64,000 bases of DNA, from the NCBI GenBank assembly GCA_023630585.1, contig CM042562.1:11359184-11423183 (forward strand), read 5' to 3'. A model generated the notes under the pieces. It searched no databases and was not told the DNA's origin. It worked only from the letters and a program-made list of their open reading frames with translations. Numbering within the stretch: the stretch's first letter is position 1; the number at the start of each line of letters is the position of its first letter. The position numbers and the translations under genes are program-made. Shown here in pieces: positions 24,101 through 61,009 of the stretch. This DNA comes from Cranoglanis bouderius. Taxonomy: Eukaryota; Chordata; Actinopteri; Siluriformes; Cranoglanididae.

Positions 24101-24941
24101 TGAATCAGTCAAAGTTAAAAGTACAGATTTTGATACTTACAAACCTGCTGTAGATATGATGATACTGGGTTACTGTATGATCATCATAATCATTGTGTCA
24201 GGATGAAAAATGTGCTTCCGGTAACTAACCTATTTTTTTGCTTTCAGTCCGATGAAGACTTCCTGGAGAGGAGGAAAGAGGTCGACAACCTGATGAAGAA
24301 AAACGCTGATTGGATATGGGACTGGTCGAGTCGACCAGAAAACATCCCACCCAAGTAAATCACATGCTCATTACACAGTTTAATGATTATAATAATAGTC
24401 TAAACACTAATGATAACCCTATACTGTGTAATATATACAGTCTGACTGATAATACTGTTTAATACTATACAAACGCAAACCGCAAACATTAACAACAAAC
24501 AATACACAACAATTGTTGTGGGTGTGCAGTTATAGGAAAATAATCAGTGACAGCATTATACCACAGCAATTTTGTAAACATGAACAGGATTTTTTTTCTT
24601 TATTAAAGAATATATATTTTGTCTGTTTATGATGGAGATTTTTTTTTTTCTTTTCAACCCGTGTGTTAGTTTTTTTCCCCGTCGCCCCGCGATGAAACAG
24701 GCCGTCCAATTAGATTTGAGCTTTAGATCACGTGCCCGGAGCTGCTGCTGTTGCACAAAAGGGCCCGATAGGTGGGTTTTTGTTAAATGTGAGACAAAAT
24801 CATCACAATTAAAAGAACCAAAGACTTAAACTACTTCAGTCTGTGTACACTGAATTTATTTAATACACGAGTTTCACAATTTGAGTTGAATTACTGAAAT
24901 AAATGAACTTTTTCACGACATTCTAATTTATTGAGATGCAC

Positions 24942-25032
<91 letters not shown>

Positions 25033-28000
25033 TGATGGGCTCTATGAGTCGGCTCCTTTAAGTGAACGATGGGAGCTGCCTCCCGTCTGAGAGACGATTT
25101 AATTTATTTTTATTTTTTTTGGAAGACAGAATAATAGGATGATCTTTTCGCCACACTGCTCGGCCACGCGCACTCCATGCACTGACTGAATGTTGTGTTG
25201 ACGTATATGTGCGTGTGACCAATCACGTGTGATAACATTCTCCGACAACATAAAGGCAGAATGTAGAATTTGTAAGGAAAAAATACCATATGGAGCAGGG
25301 TCTACTGATAACCTTCACAGCCATATTAGAATTGTACAGTGCAGTGTGTGTGATTTGTTTGGAATGGTTTGTGTTTTGGATAGTTCAATATAAATAAGAC
25401 ATTCAATACACGTGTAATAGTGTTTGATGTTTTTACATTATTTAAAGTTTTTATGCCAAACATAATGTAAAATTATAAGGTTTAGTATGATTGCATTGAA
25501 TAATTTAAGTGATATAAGTGCGCACATAGGTCAAAATATTGCTAAATTTGGCTGAATTATAAAAGTCAGAAATGGTACTAAATGAAGAGCCGTTTGGGAG
25601 CCGAAAGAGCCGACTCTTATCGCTGAGCTGAGCCAAATGATCTGGCTCAATAAAAAGAGCCGGAATTCCAATTACTATTATGTTATTTTTTAGATATAGT
25701 GTATAATTGTAATCCCCTTTATTTTATAATTATCATTCTTATTGTTCTTTCATCTATATATACATATATCTTATACTTATACTTTTAGATTTTAAAAACT
25801 TTTTATTTTATTTATTTATTTATTTTTTAAATTTATCTTGCACAAATAAACAGGTACCCCAAAACACCGTCTTTTTCTTTTCCTTTCCTCATTTAATAAA
25901 ACAACAAACTAGTCCTCGCTGCTGCTGCTGCTAGTAGAGAAATCCATTTTCTTTCTTTTTCTGTGCTTCCTAACAGTTTGTGTGTCTTGTGGTGCTATGC
26001 ACCAACATTTAAGTGATTCTTCTGAGTGGTCAAAGACAATAGGCCGATCAGCTGAATAGTGAGTTGTGCCACCTAGTGTTGCAGGCGTAAAATGCATTCT
26101 CGGTGAGCGCCACCTATCGTACAGGCGTGAATTAGCCGAAGGCGATCAATCGTTTCGCGTTCGGTGTGAATGCACCGTTTGTCAGCGATTCGCTTCATTT
26201 TATCGCGTCGTGCTCAGTGTGGACGGGCCCTAGCACAAAAGAAACTGCAAACTCCCGTCCTGTACACTTTGTTACATTTCGTTACAGCTTTACATCTCTC
26301 TGACTGTCTCAGAGAGAGGTAATATATCATATTTAAAGGTAAAATTATCTATAATCAAAACTCTACAGCTTCTTTTTGGCAGTGCTATGCTGCATAACAA
26401 CATGTACAGTACACTCTGGAGCAAAAATAAAAATAAATATATGTATTTTTTGGCCATAATCAGATCATTGCAGATCATTCAACTTTAGGAGCCACTTCAT
26501 GTTAAGACACCTAACACAGCTTCTTTTGGGAAGCCATTAAGACTGAATAGAACAACATAGACACGTCCATGTGCTGTCTGCAGAAAGTTGTCTGCAATTT
26601 CACCCCAGGAGGGCATGGCTTAGTGGTTAGCATGTTTGCCTCCCACCTCCCACTTCTGCCCTGTGCTTGCGGAGTTTGCATGTTCTCCCCGTGCTTGGGG
26701 GGGGGTTTCCTCCGGGTACTCTGGTTTCCTCCCCCAGTCCAAAGACATGCGTTGTAGGCTGATTGGCATTTGCAAATTGTCCGAAGCGTGAATGCGTGTG
26801 CGATTGTGCCCTGTGAAGGGTTGGTGTCCCCCGCCTTGTGCCCCAGTTCGACCCTGTGACCCTGTGTAGGATAAGCGGTATGGAAAATGGATGGATGGTG
26901 TTTTTACTTTTTATTTATTGCTAAATTTTATATCTTTTTGCTTGCTATTTTCTGGTCCAGAGTGTATTGTGTGTATAGGGCCTGACTGTTTAACATGAGT
27001 GAATGAAATGGCTTTTATGTTTTCAGGGAGTTCTTGCTGAAGCAGCCCAAACGCTCCAGCACCTTAAGTATCAGGAACACTAGCGTGATGAAGAAGGGTG
27101 GAATCTTCTCTGCCGAGTTCCTCAAAGTCTTCCTTCCGTCTCTCATCGTCTCTCACATCCTCGCCGTGGGGCTCGGGTAAGTGACGCACAGCACACAAAC
27201 ACAATTGTAATTTCAGCTGCCACAAGACACCAGAAGAGCTTCAGTGCAGCTTGGAAATGATTCGACTCTCTGGAACTGTACTGGAGGAATGAACACCTAA
27301 ACATATTCCCTCAATTTTGATGATGGCACTGAAGAGCGCCGTGTAAGATGTTGCTCCAAAATCTCAGTTCAGTTGTGATCTGGTGAGTGTGTAAGCCAGA
27401 GCATATGACTTACATCATTTTCATCTTCATTAAACCATTCAGTGAGCCCTCGTGCCCTGTGGATGGGGGCGGAGTCATCCTGGAAGAGACCACTCCCATC
27501 AGGATAGCAAAGTTTTATCACATGATAAAGGTGATCAGTCAGAACTTCATACTGATTTGCAATGACCCGCCATCTATGTCGACAATTGGACAGAAAAAAA
27601 TTAATGCTCCCTACAGCATAACAAAAGCTCTAGTTTTTCCTTCACCCGTCTCCATGTCCATGTTTAGAAGGTAACAAGAAATTAGCGGGATATACTTGTG
27701 TTCTCTAGTTTTCCTAACATTCTTATAAATTCCTGCATTCTCTATAGCTTTACTAACTTAAAATCTGAAAAAAAGTCTGACTAATATGGTTCTTCTATAA
27801 ATACCACACTTATACTATCAGAAATTTCAGATGGTTTATTTTTTGTTTGTTTTCAGAAAAATGTTCTGCAGTGGCTTTTGGGTTTTCGATAGAAGTGCAT
27901 TTTTGGGAATATGTTTACATCTATAGACATTTACAGTACAGAGAGGATACCAATATGCTGGCCATGTCATTATATAATACTGTGCAAAAGTTTTAGGCAC

Positions 28001-30978
28001 CCTATTTTTTTAGTACAAACTTTGTTATAGATTTTTTATTTTATGACTTCTATATTATCAAGTCAGTACAAAAAACATTTTAGATTCCCAAACATTAGTT
28101 TTCTAGCACAAAATTAAATGTTACAGAAAAATGTTTGTATGTCATTAAAGAAAGCAGCATATTACATAAGAGACCACTTTTCAGACAAAAAACACAATGA
28201 AGGCTGCTGGGTTTTGCTGCAAAAATAAGAAGCAAGTGCAAAAGTCAGTCTCCAGAAGAACTGTGGCACGAATTGTACCGGAGACTACTATTTTTATTTT
28301 TTTGTCACACCAAATATTGACTTTGTTTCATTTACTACTGTTTACTGCTCTTTATGGTATTTTTTTTTTAAAAATGTAAAAAACATTTAATTTCATTAGT
28401 TTGAAGGCATCTTCGCTCTACAGCATTTCTTTGCATGTGCCAAAACCTTTGCACCGTACTATATATATATATATATACACACATACATACATACACACAG
28501 TATAGAGAATGACTGTATAGGGTACTTAGGGCTCCAATATGCGTCTTGACAAAATTCATTGCTAATACTATCCAGTTGGCACGGTCATTCATAACCTAAT
28601 TTCACATTTATATCTCCCAAGCTATAAAAACCCTTCTGCGACTACTGTTTTGTGCCCTTTATCCAAGCAGTCTCAGCCCCTTTTGAACTATGTAATGTCC
28701 ACTGTTTTGTGTTTGTCACTGCAGTATAATATTAACTTGTACCCAGTGCCTGGTGAGTGACTGAGCTGTTTTGACCATGTCTTCAGTACGGTCAGCTGTG
28801 AACATTTCGGAATGCAACACTGGCTTGCTTTTAGCATGACACGGCAGTACAGTATTAACAGGCATGCGAGTTTATTCAGTGGGCCTCTAGGACATCAAGA
28901 TCAGTAAGCCACAGAGGTTCTCCGGTGATTAACTCGCAAGCATTCAATCTGAATCCTCTGCTCACATGCCACTTAGTGCTGCTAAATCTACATCTCTCCT
29001 TGGTGTTGGTAATACAAGCTATAAATCACTATTTAACTTTTAGAAAGATATACAAATATTGGATTAGCGAGGACGACAAATCACTAGCTTGTTTGCCCAG
29101 GAAAAACAGATTATGTATCCCGACTATCACTCCTCTACCAACAAAAGGAAGAAATCTGTACTTCCTACTAACTTTCCCAAAAGATGACTCCAGTTGGTTT
29201 ATATACATTTGTCTATGGTGTGTGCTAGTCTCTTCCGAATCCCAACACTTGCTACACTATACAGCAAGTGGAATGAGGATGCGGTCTGGATGTTGGTGGA
29301 AACTACTTTCACTAGACATATTAATTAGCTTGGATAGGTGCTAGACTAGTCTTCCAGAATCAGGAATGAAGGGATAAAAAGTGAAAACACTGAGTAAAAA
29401 TACAGTACAGTGCCACACAAAAACTAACACATTAATGCGAGCACAATACACAGTCACCTCGCCTTTAAACACTCCACTGAGCAAACAGAGCTCGATACAA
29501 CGGTGTCGACGGCATACTTCTGCCACCAACAAATCTAGTCATCCTTGTTACTAATTTACACCAATCAGCCATAACATTAAAACCATCTGCCTAATATTGT
29601 GGAGGTCCCCCTTGTGCTGCAAAAACAGCTCTGTCCAATCGAGGCATGGACTCCACAAGATCTCTGAAGGTGTGTTGCGGTATCTGGCACCAAGATGTTC
29701 GCAGCAGATCCTTTAAGTCCTGTAAGTTGTGAGTTGAGGCCTCCACTGATCAGACTTATTTGTCCAGCACATCCCAGAGATGCTCGATCAGATTGAGATC
29801 TGGGGAATTTGGAGGCCAAGTCAACACTTTGAACTCTTTATGTTCCTCAAACCATTCCTGAACAATTTTTGCAGTGTGGCAGGGCGCATTATCCTGCTGA
29901 AAGAAGCCACTGCCATTAGGGAAGACCATTGCCATGAAGGGGTGTCCTTGGTCTGCTACAATGTTTAGGTAGGTGGTACATGTCAAAGTAACATCCACAT
30001 GAATTCCAGGACCCTAAGTTTCCCAGCAGAACATTGCCCAGAGCATCACACTGCCTCAGCTGGCTTGCCTTCAAAATCTAATCAGCTCATCTGCTGATTA
30101 CAAGGAGACATCGCTCTAATGAGAATCTCAGGTAGACAACCCGCAAACATAATGACTCTACCACAGAGACTTTAGGTAATGGTTATTTGTCCGGATAACA
30201 CCACAGCTCATAGCTGAATTGATACTTTCTGCCTTTTGTTGAGGGCATAAATAAGATGCTTTATTGCCAAAGATATTATCAGGAGAAGATAAAGGCTGCA
30301 CCTACATAAAGTCGTTTCTCCCCAGGATTCAAAGTACTCACTTATTTTCCAATCAGTAGTAATGAACATAATTAGCTTGTCATACTCAAGTTAAATTAAT
30401 TGAGTTAGTTATTAGCCTAGCGTTTTTAGCCTAGTTAATTGGACAAGGATAAGATAGGACTGGACAGCACACTTGAGCTTTCACTTAACTGGTGCTGCTC
30501 ATTAAAGAATTTATCCATGTTTGGAATAAGTATGAAATTAGTGATGAGTAAAATGTCTCCAGATAGTTAATAAAAATATGGAAGGTGAACTTAGAATATT
30601 GGTGCTAAACCTACCTCAGTGGCCAACAAATTATTAGGATGCTCTACATGGCTTAATGCCAGATTGAATTTTTAAACCCAGGTAGCAGACACGGGCGAGA
30701 TTCATGATTAATTATTAGAAAACTAAGCTGAAACATTCTCCCCCACATCCTGATGTCACAGTAACTCAGAGCTAGTCACTAGTCAGGTGTGAAATGATAA
30801 AAATGACCCTTAATACTTAAGTCCCTATAGATAGAATTATTAAATATGTATGAAGCTATAGAATCTATAGCTGTGAATATACATGCCTAACTGATTTTTT
30901 GTTGTTGTTGGTCTTCTCCCTATTTCTTTCAGTGTGTACATCGGAAGGCGTATCACTACCTCCTCCAGCACGTTCTGA
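21150..30978 (+). CDS. bnip3: bnip3, BCL2-interacting mitophagy receptor, six exons, complete
   Basis: Joined exons are 21150-21192, 23569-23737, 23959-24037, 24248-24354, 27027-27176 and 30933-30978: 594 nt, 197 aa plus TGA, close to the 194 aa of the classic human form. All introns are GT-AG and the frame holds through every junction. Bnip3 is an outer-mitochondrial-membrane tail-anchored protein that recruits LC3/GABARAP for mitophagy and is induced by hypoxia. The LIR is W17-V-E-L20. The DAQHESGRSSS region and the PPRSQTP serine/proline segment follow. The atypical BH3-like stretch is at 112-123 (LMKKNADWIWDW). The SVMKKGGIFSAEFLKVF segment leads into the membrane helix at about 164-187 with S175, H176, A179, G183 and G187, equivalent to the human Ser172/His173/Gly180 dimer motif. 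BNIP3L is less likely because of length and the MSxxx-ENLQGSWVEL start. The gene converges on ppp2r2d. Confidence 0.96.
21776..21842. repeat. conserved fish repeat core (ACATTTATAGCATTTAGCAGAC)
   Basis: The stretch TTTACATTTATAGCATTTAG followed by CAGACTCCCTTATCCAGAGCGACGTACAAG is a very widespread short block in teleost repeats. Its class was not determined here. Confidence 0.6.
23235..23475 (-). mobile_element. mariner-like transposon fragment
   Basis: A GGTGTCCCAAAAGTCTCTAT terminal-repeat-like end is followed on the minus strand by an HTH-like remnant (HGKNITRDTVAKLINKFK) as in mariner transposase N-termini. Only a short piece remains. Confidence 0.5.
23569..23737 (+). CDS. bnip3: bnip3 exon 2 (LIR exon)
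   Basis: Acceptor gatggcAG|GC, donor GACAG|GTCAGT. It codes residues 15-71 and holds the LC3-interacting motif W17-V-E-L20 followed by the conserved MEKMLLDAQHESGRSSS block. The residue two after L20 is F22, but the next residue is N23 where human BNIP3 has the phosphorylatable Ser24. Confidence 0.95.
23959..24037 (+). CDS. bnip3: bnip3 exon 3
   Basis: Acceptor ctgcctAG|T, donor CACAG|GTATAT. It codes PPRSQTPLHLSRGSEV and then HSSGEKNSSQ, the Ser/Pro-rich linker matching human PPRSQTPQDTNRASETD. Introns on either side are only about 210-220 bp. Confidence 0.94.
24248..24354 (+). CDS. bnip3: bnip3 exon 4 (BH3-like exon)
   Basis: Acceptor tttcAG|TCC, donor CCCAA|GTAAAT. It codes residues 98-132 and part of K133, including ERRKEVDNLMKKNADWIWDW and SSRPENIPPK. 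The WIWDWSSRPENIPPK stretch is almost invariant in BNIP3/BNIP3L. A TAA lies directly in the intron, so the donor position is forced. Confidence 0.95.
24840..24944 (-). mobile_element. solo terminal repeat of a Tc1-like element (family M3)
   Basis: Ends ATTCTAATTTATTGAGATGCACCTG, the same end as the element at 53983-54576; the rest of the copy is missing. It adjoins the TA repeat directly. Confidence 0.7.
24945..25029. repeat. (TA)n microsatellite
   Basis: About 42 TA units, starting exactly at the end of a Tc1-like terminal repeat and ending at the start of an hAT-like element. Confidence 0.95.
25030..25677. mobile_element. non-autonomous hAT-like element
   Basis: Ends TAGTGATGGGCTC and the complement of GAGCCGGAATTCCAATTACTA match imperfectly, and internal GAGCCGAAAGAGCCGACTC / GAGTCGGCTCC blocks are inverted copies. 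Length and end style fit hAT. The 8-bp target duplication cannot be seen, probably because the left flank is a TA repeat. Confidence 0.6.
25860..26232 (-). mobile_element. 5' fragment of a PIF/Harbinger-like element
   Basis: Minus strand: an end reading TAGGGCCCGTCCACACTGAG (26213-26232), CpG-rich body, and then a short frame ending MDFSTSSSSSED (26097-25909), like the serine/acid-rich N-terminus of fish Harbinger nucleases. Everything after that codon run is missing. Confidence 0.4.
26612..26898 (+). mobile_element. SINE S1, head to tail
   Basis: Keeps the A-box part (GGCTTAGTGGTTAGCATG), lacks most of the B-box segment, then the common body and ATGGATGGATGG tail. Confidence 0.8.
27027..27176 (+). 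CDS. bnip3: bnip3 exon 5 (membrane anchor)
   Basis: Acceptor tttcAG|GGAG, donor CTCGG|GTAAGT. It codes residues 133-182: EFLLKQPKRSSTLSIRN, the conserved TSVMKKGGIFSAEF, and most of the transmembrane helix with S175 and H176. Confidence 0.96.
27975..28461 (+). mobile_element. Tc1-like MITE, family M2, undisturbed copy
   Basis: 487 bp with ends TACTGTGCAAAAG and CTTTGCACCGTACT flanked by TA. It holds a decayed transposase N-terminal segment (AGFCCKNKKQVQKSVSRRTV). It serves as the empty-site reference for the copy split at 13417-15398. Confidence 0.88.
28925..29344 (+). other. open reading frame of 139 codons, unrecognised
   Basis: Lies wholly in bnip3 intron 5, sense strand. The N-terminal half is hydrophobic and leucine-rich and the rest contains several Cys and Trp. 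No family is recognised and no splice signals or promoter are evident, so it is probably chance or an old retroelement remnant. Confidence 0.15.
29557..30061 (-). mobile_element. Tc1/mariner-like transposon 3' fragment
   Basis: Minus strand: transposase remnant with FQQDNAPCHTAKIVQEWF (second catalytic Asp) and NSPDLNLIEHLWDVLDK, then a frameshift into the remaining C-terminus and a terminal repeat ending near 29557 (complement of ACACCAATCAGCCATAACAT). Confidence 0.75.
30933..30978 (+). CDS. bnip3: bnip3 exon 6 (C-terminus)
   Basis: A long pyrimidine tract and tttcAG|TGTG acceptor precede 46 coding bases for G183 and VYIGRRITTSSSTF, then TGA. This is the short intermembrane-space tail typical of BNIP3. 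Confidence 0.95.
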
Positions 30979-32680
30979 GGGAGAACCTGGGTCTCTGATC
31001 TCGCAGCTGCACCCTCACCCTCTCCCCTGCTTTGTCTAGTCCTGAATCGATGTTTCAGTAGATCCAAATAGGCCAGGAACGCTTGAGCCGTTTCCACTAG
31101 CAGGCTGTGTGCTGTGCTACACTGCCTTCCTTTCCTCTCGTGTATTCCTCTGGCTCGCACTCTGCTTTTACAATCCAGCCTGCACTGGGAGACCATTTTA
31201 GATTTGCAGCCAGTGGCTGAGTAGTGTTATCTGTGCTCCACCTTCATCTGATAATTTCCAGTGCAGACATATAGAGAATCTGTTTAAAAGAAATATCAGT
31301 CATGTGAAATGTAGATATAAGGAAGCGAAAGACAGACCAATGCTGGAATTGAAAAATACTACATGTAGGGTATGAAGAAAAGCTGCCCACAACCCAAAAT
31401 ACACTACATTTTATTCACTTCCTGCAATTGAACTGCACTGGAGTTTGCGTGGAATCACACAGGAATCACAGAAACCACATAACTCAGATATTCTCAGATG
31501 ACTTGTTTTGGTCCACACCCTGTGTATGATTATTGTGTAAAGATGCACCAGGGTTCAATTCAAATGGACTACATACGTTAAAGCACCCAAATCCTGAAGT
31601 TGATGTTCTTTGAAAAGTGTAAAGTGATAATATTTATTGCAAGATCATATGATATGATTATTTAGGGTAATCAGCACTGTGTGTATTAAAGGTGCCACAT
31701 CTAGGATTTTACTGATCCACATGGAGGTTTGAATGAATCAGGCTCACTTTGAAATAAGTCTGAAATTGCATGAAGACTCATTAAAACAGAGCATACACAG
31801 AGCTGTAGTTCTGTATCTAAATAAAAGACTAATAGTAGCTTATGAGTCGGATTTCAGTCTTTACAAAATTCTCTTGACGTGTGATTTTTTTTTTTTTTGG
31901 TTTTTTTTGTTCGTTGCTGTGATATGTAACTCAGGTAAGCATCTTGCAAGAGAAACAAATGCCTCGTTCACTGGCCAGACCCAAATGTATTCTGGGTAAA
32001 ATTACGCAGGTACCAAACACAGAACACTTTGGTTTATCCACAATAAACAGTGTGACTGTTTATATTCCGTTATATACAGAGAGTTATCAGATCAGGTATC
32101 CACGCTGACAACAGGATCAAGTGTTTGGTGTGTACAGTGGTGGCAGTGGGATGGTGTGGGAATTGATGAACGTGGGAACAGCATGGCATACTGGCCCGGC
32201 TCATTGCTTTCCTGCTGTATATCCACACTTGGATAGAAACTGCACCATGAGACAAGTATCATTCCAGTGTTCCAGAACATAGGAGTGCTTTAGTAGCCTT
32301 TGAGAGATGCACCCAGCAATCAGGAAGTTTCTGAAGGCCAAAAGAGCCACATTAGGTGTACCCGATAATCTGGTAGCTCAATGTAGAACAATTCATATTA
32401 CATTCAAAAACACATGCATGTCCTGTGCAAAAGAAACAAAGTCATTTCCTTATTTACTCCAATTGAAATATAGAAATGTGCAGATCTGAACCTTAAGATT
32501 CAAAGTTGCAAGAGCACCTTAGCTGCTATGATGATTTTCATTGGAATAAGGCAAGGAGAAAAAGGGAAATCTAGTAATTTAGTGAATGTTGTGTAACGTG
32601 TAGAAATATTAAGTCTATGTGCACGTTCCATGGTTTTGTATTTTAAGTGAAAACCAATAAATCTATGTTATCAGTCTAAT
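30979..32680 (+). other. bnip3 3'UTR (extent inferred)
   Basis: Sequence after the bnip3 stop has no further coding homology. The first well-placed AATAAA downstream in the sense direction of a clean tail is at 32656-32661 (accAATAAAtct), giving a 3'UTR of about 1.7 kb. Earlier AATAAA-like hexamers, for example around 31820 and 32040, could give shorter forms. The interval carries a poly-T run near 31890 but no recognised transposon. Confidence 0.45.
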
Positions 32681-32689
32681 TTGTGTCAT

Positions 32690-32700
32690 CTTTACTATTA

Positions 32701-32735
<35 letters not shown>

Positions 32736-34460
32736 ATAATAAAAATAAAAAGTTAGCCTTCAAGATAGGCCAAATAAGTGTCGAGCAGTGTCCCATACTC
32801 AGGTAAACACAATTAAAATTTATTTAACTTTGGTCAAAAATAATCAAACAAGTGTACACTTCCACAATGTTAGCATTATTATTTAACAAGGAACAAGGCC
32901 AGAGAGAGGATGCCCTTTGACCTGTCTGTGACTATAAATTTGGGAACAAATCAACTGTACAACTTTGTACTTGAACCGTCAAGTTGTTTTTGTGATGTTC
33001 CATCACGTTTTAACGCCGCCTGGGGAAATCGAGCAGCGTGCAAACCGTGAAGCTCATCTCAGTTAATCCCATGTCCTGACATGAGCTGGCTAAAAGATTA
33101 AATGCACAGATATTACATTTTTCTGTTTACATCACATTTGTGCATGAATACCAAGATCAGCAAATCAGCACATTGGCCACTAAAAGTTTTACTGACTGGA
33201 GGAAAATCTAGGGTTTTTTTTTTTTCTTCCCAGGCACTAGATTCTGCTTCGATGGACCAAATTCCAGAAAGTATACTTTATTTCCCATAAGTTGTTGTCA
33301 TTAGTGTCCAGACACAAAGCCACATGTACTGTAGCAGCAAACATACAGGAGGATGGAGTGACTTAATGCGTTGAGGTGGGGTAGGTGTATTTGAATGGGG
33401 AAAATATTCTGGGTAAAGGCGGGGAGTGGCATTAATGATACCATTTAATATTTATGGTTACTATGGAGAATCATTATGGGATTCCCCTCTATAGTCATAC
33501 AGAGATTTAAGGCTGCAGTGTCCCTTTTTCAAAAAAAAAAAAAAGGAAAAAAAAAAAGAAAAGAAAACAACTTGAGTCATATTTGACAAAGCCGGACGTT
33601 CGGAGAGCAAACAGCAATACTGACATTTAAAATGGCCGAATGTCCTTCGTTGTACAGTGCAACTGTAGCTTCAAGTAGTCCTATACTGAAAATCTCTTCC
33701 TAACCAGCTGCTTACTGATGCGTTTCCACCTGGAGATCAGTATTTTGTCGCAATCAATTAAGTAGTTTCCCCCCACTACATCCTGACTGCAAAGAAAGTT
33801 GCTGTAATTTCCAATAAAAGGTTATATTGAAACAGTGAACAACTAATTTAAAAGGAATGACTAACAAAGCTGCTGAAAAACTGATGTGCAGGTGAACTTC
33901 ACCTTTTAGCAGCTGGCTAGAGATCAGCAGGATGACTTCACATTTCATCACTGGTGCTCCGAATCCACATAACATGCAAATACAGAACATAAAAACCCCA
34001 TACATACCTGCTCATAATGTAAAAAATGCTTTCTCTTTGTATCTTTGTAGTTTTGTTACTTTTATTAAGTGGTTTGACACCAGATGGTGCAGTTATATAT
34101 AGACAGTCAGTGAGTAGATGTTACTATGGAGCTAACCAAAAAAAAAAAGGAAAGAAAAAAATTTGTCCACTGACCAAAAAGGAGACCTGTATTAAGTGCT
34201 TAAAAGATAAAACACCAAGGCCTGTGATTAAGGCCAGGGGGGAGGAATGTTGACAAACATCAACAAGCAAAAATGTCATGTTTCTGGAGATTTCCAGGTG
34301 ACAGAGACATATGCGCGGTTCTGACTGTGATGGATATGCACTGTCCTCTCGGTGTGCTCCACAATCTGGGTTGACAAATAGAACAAATGAAGGCTCAGAC
34401 TAGAATAAAAAGAAAAAAAAAAAAACACGCTTGTGACTGCTGAAAAGTCGATTTGGCCTC
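32690..34460. other. convergent intergenic region between bnip3 and ppp2r2d
   Basis: This is about 1.8 kb between the two gene tails. It holds a TA repeat (32698-32722), an A-rich tract (about 33530-33565), A/T-rich single-copy-looking sequence and no open frame with recognisable homology. One or both 3'UTRs may extend into it. Confidence 0.5.
32698..32722. repeat. (TA)n repeat
   Basis: Twelve TA units followed by a T run. Confidence 0.9.
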
Positions 34461-34465
34461 TGCGT

Positions 34466-34758
34466 TTTATTTCTGCTCGGTGGTGTTGAGGATGAGTGTT
34501 GGCCTTCTCCTGGTTTTTAGATGGGTAGGGTTTTGGAGGGCGATCATAAAATTTCCCTGTGTAAATTCAATGAGTGGGTCAATCTTGCGCTTAGAGGAGC
34601 AACAAGGCTGTAGCTTGTCTTACTGACTTTAAGAACTAGACTATGGAAAGTACAAGATTTTTTGCGCGTCCTCTGTTCTGTGCCGGGGGGATAAGGTAGG
34701 GATATTTATTTCAATTCTCACTCTCTCTCACATTTCCCATCCCCCATACTCACTCTCA
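34466..34758 (-). other. ppp2r2d 3'UTR (minimum)
   Basis: On the minus strand an AATAAA hexamer lies at 34471-34466, about 290 bases past the stop codon, and is the first good poly(A) signal. Longer transcripts could run into the convergent spacer. Confidence 0.4.
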
Positions 34759-60477
<25,719 letters not shown>

Positions 60478-60760
60478 TGCTTCGTTTCTACGGAGATTCC
60501 GGCGTCGAGCTCGCTTACTCCGAGTCCTGGCGTGTTACACTGCAGCTGAAACACAGCGCGAGTCAATCGTAGGAAATATTGGTTTCGACGCGACAACCGG
60601 AGCAAGCAAAATTGCTCCCGTGATTTTTATTTCTGGTCAAGATGGCGCACAACGCCAGTCGACATGATGCTGTGACGTCATTTAATAGGCGCTCCTCGAA
60701 AGCGTTAGAGAGCGTCCGAGCAGCGCACCGTTATGCGCAGACAAAGCGCATATTTGCTGC
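60478..60760 (-). promoter_or_regulatory. ppp2r2d promoter and 5'UTR region
   Basis: The region upstream of the ATG is rich in CpG for this window, lacks a TATA box, and contains a YY1-type AAGATGGCGC motif (about 60638-60647, plus strand) and a palindromic CRE TGACGTCA at 60673-60680. These are usual in housekeeping promoters. Long C/T runs lie in intron 1 at 60423-60460. Confidence 0.55.
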
Positions 60761-61009
60761 GTGCTCTTTTTGTGTGAGGTGTATGAGGAATACGAAGGAA
60801 GCGGCGCGTAAACGAAACGCACCCGGGAGATTCGTGCTAGTGAGTGAACACACTTCATGCGTCTCTTTTGCGCAGTTTCTTGTTTCCGCAAAACGTCATT
60901 GGCTGATGGAAGACTGTACAGTTGGGTGCAAAACTTTACACACACATAAGAGTAAGATGATAAAACTTTTTTCAGTGGGTCTCACAGACCTCTCACTGTT
61001 CGTTCATCA

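Larger units (their letters stand above)
24355..27026 (+). other. bnip3 intron 4
   Basis: 2672 bp, GT-AG, mostly transposon-derived (Tc1 end, TA repeat, hAT-like, Harbinger-like fragment, SINE). Confidence 0.85.
27177..30932 (+). other. bnip3 intron 5
   Basis: 3756 bp, GT-AG. It holds the M2 MITE, a Tc1-like 3' fragment and an unrecognised open frame (28925-29344); the rest is featureless. Confidence 0.85.

Noticed and set aside
28925..30640. A retroviral or LTR element in bnip3 intron 5
   Set aside because: No LTR pair, primer-binding site or pol motif was found; only a Tc1-like fragment is clear.
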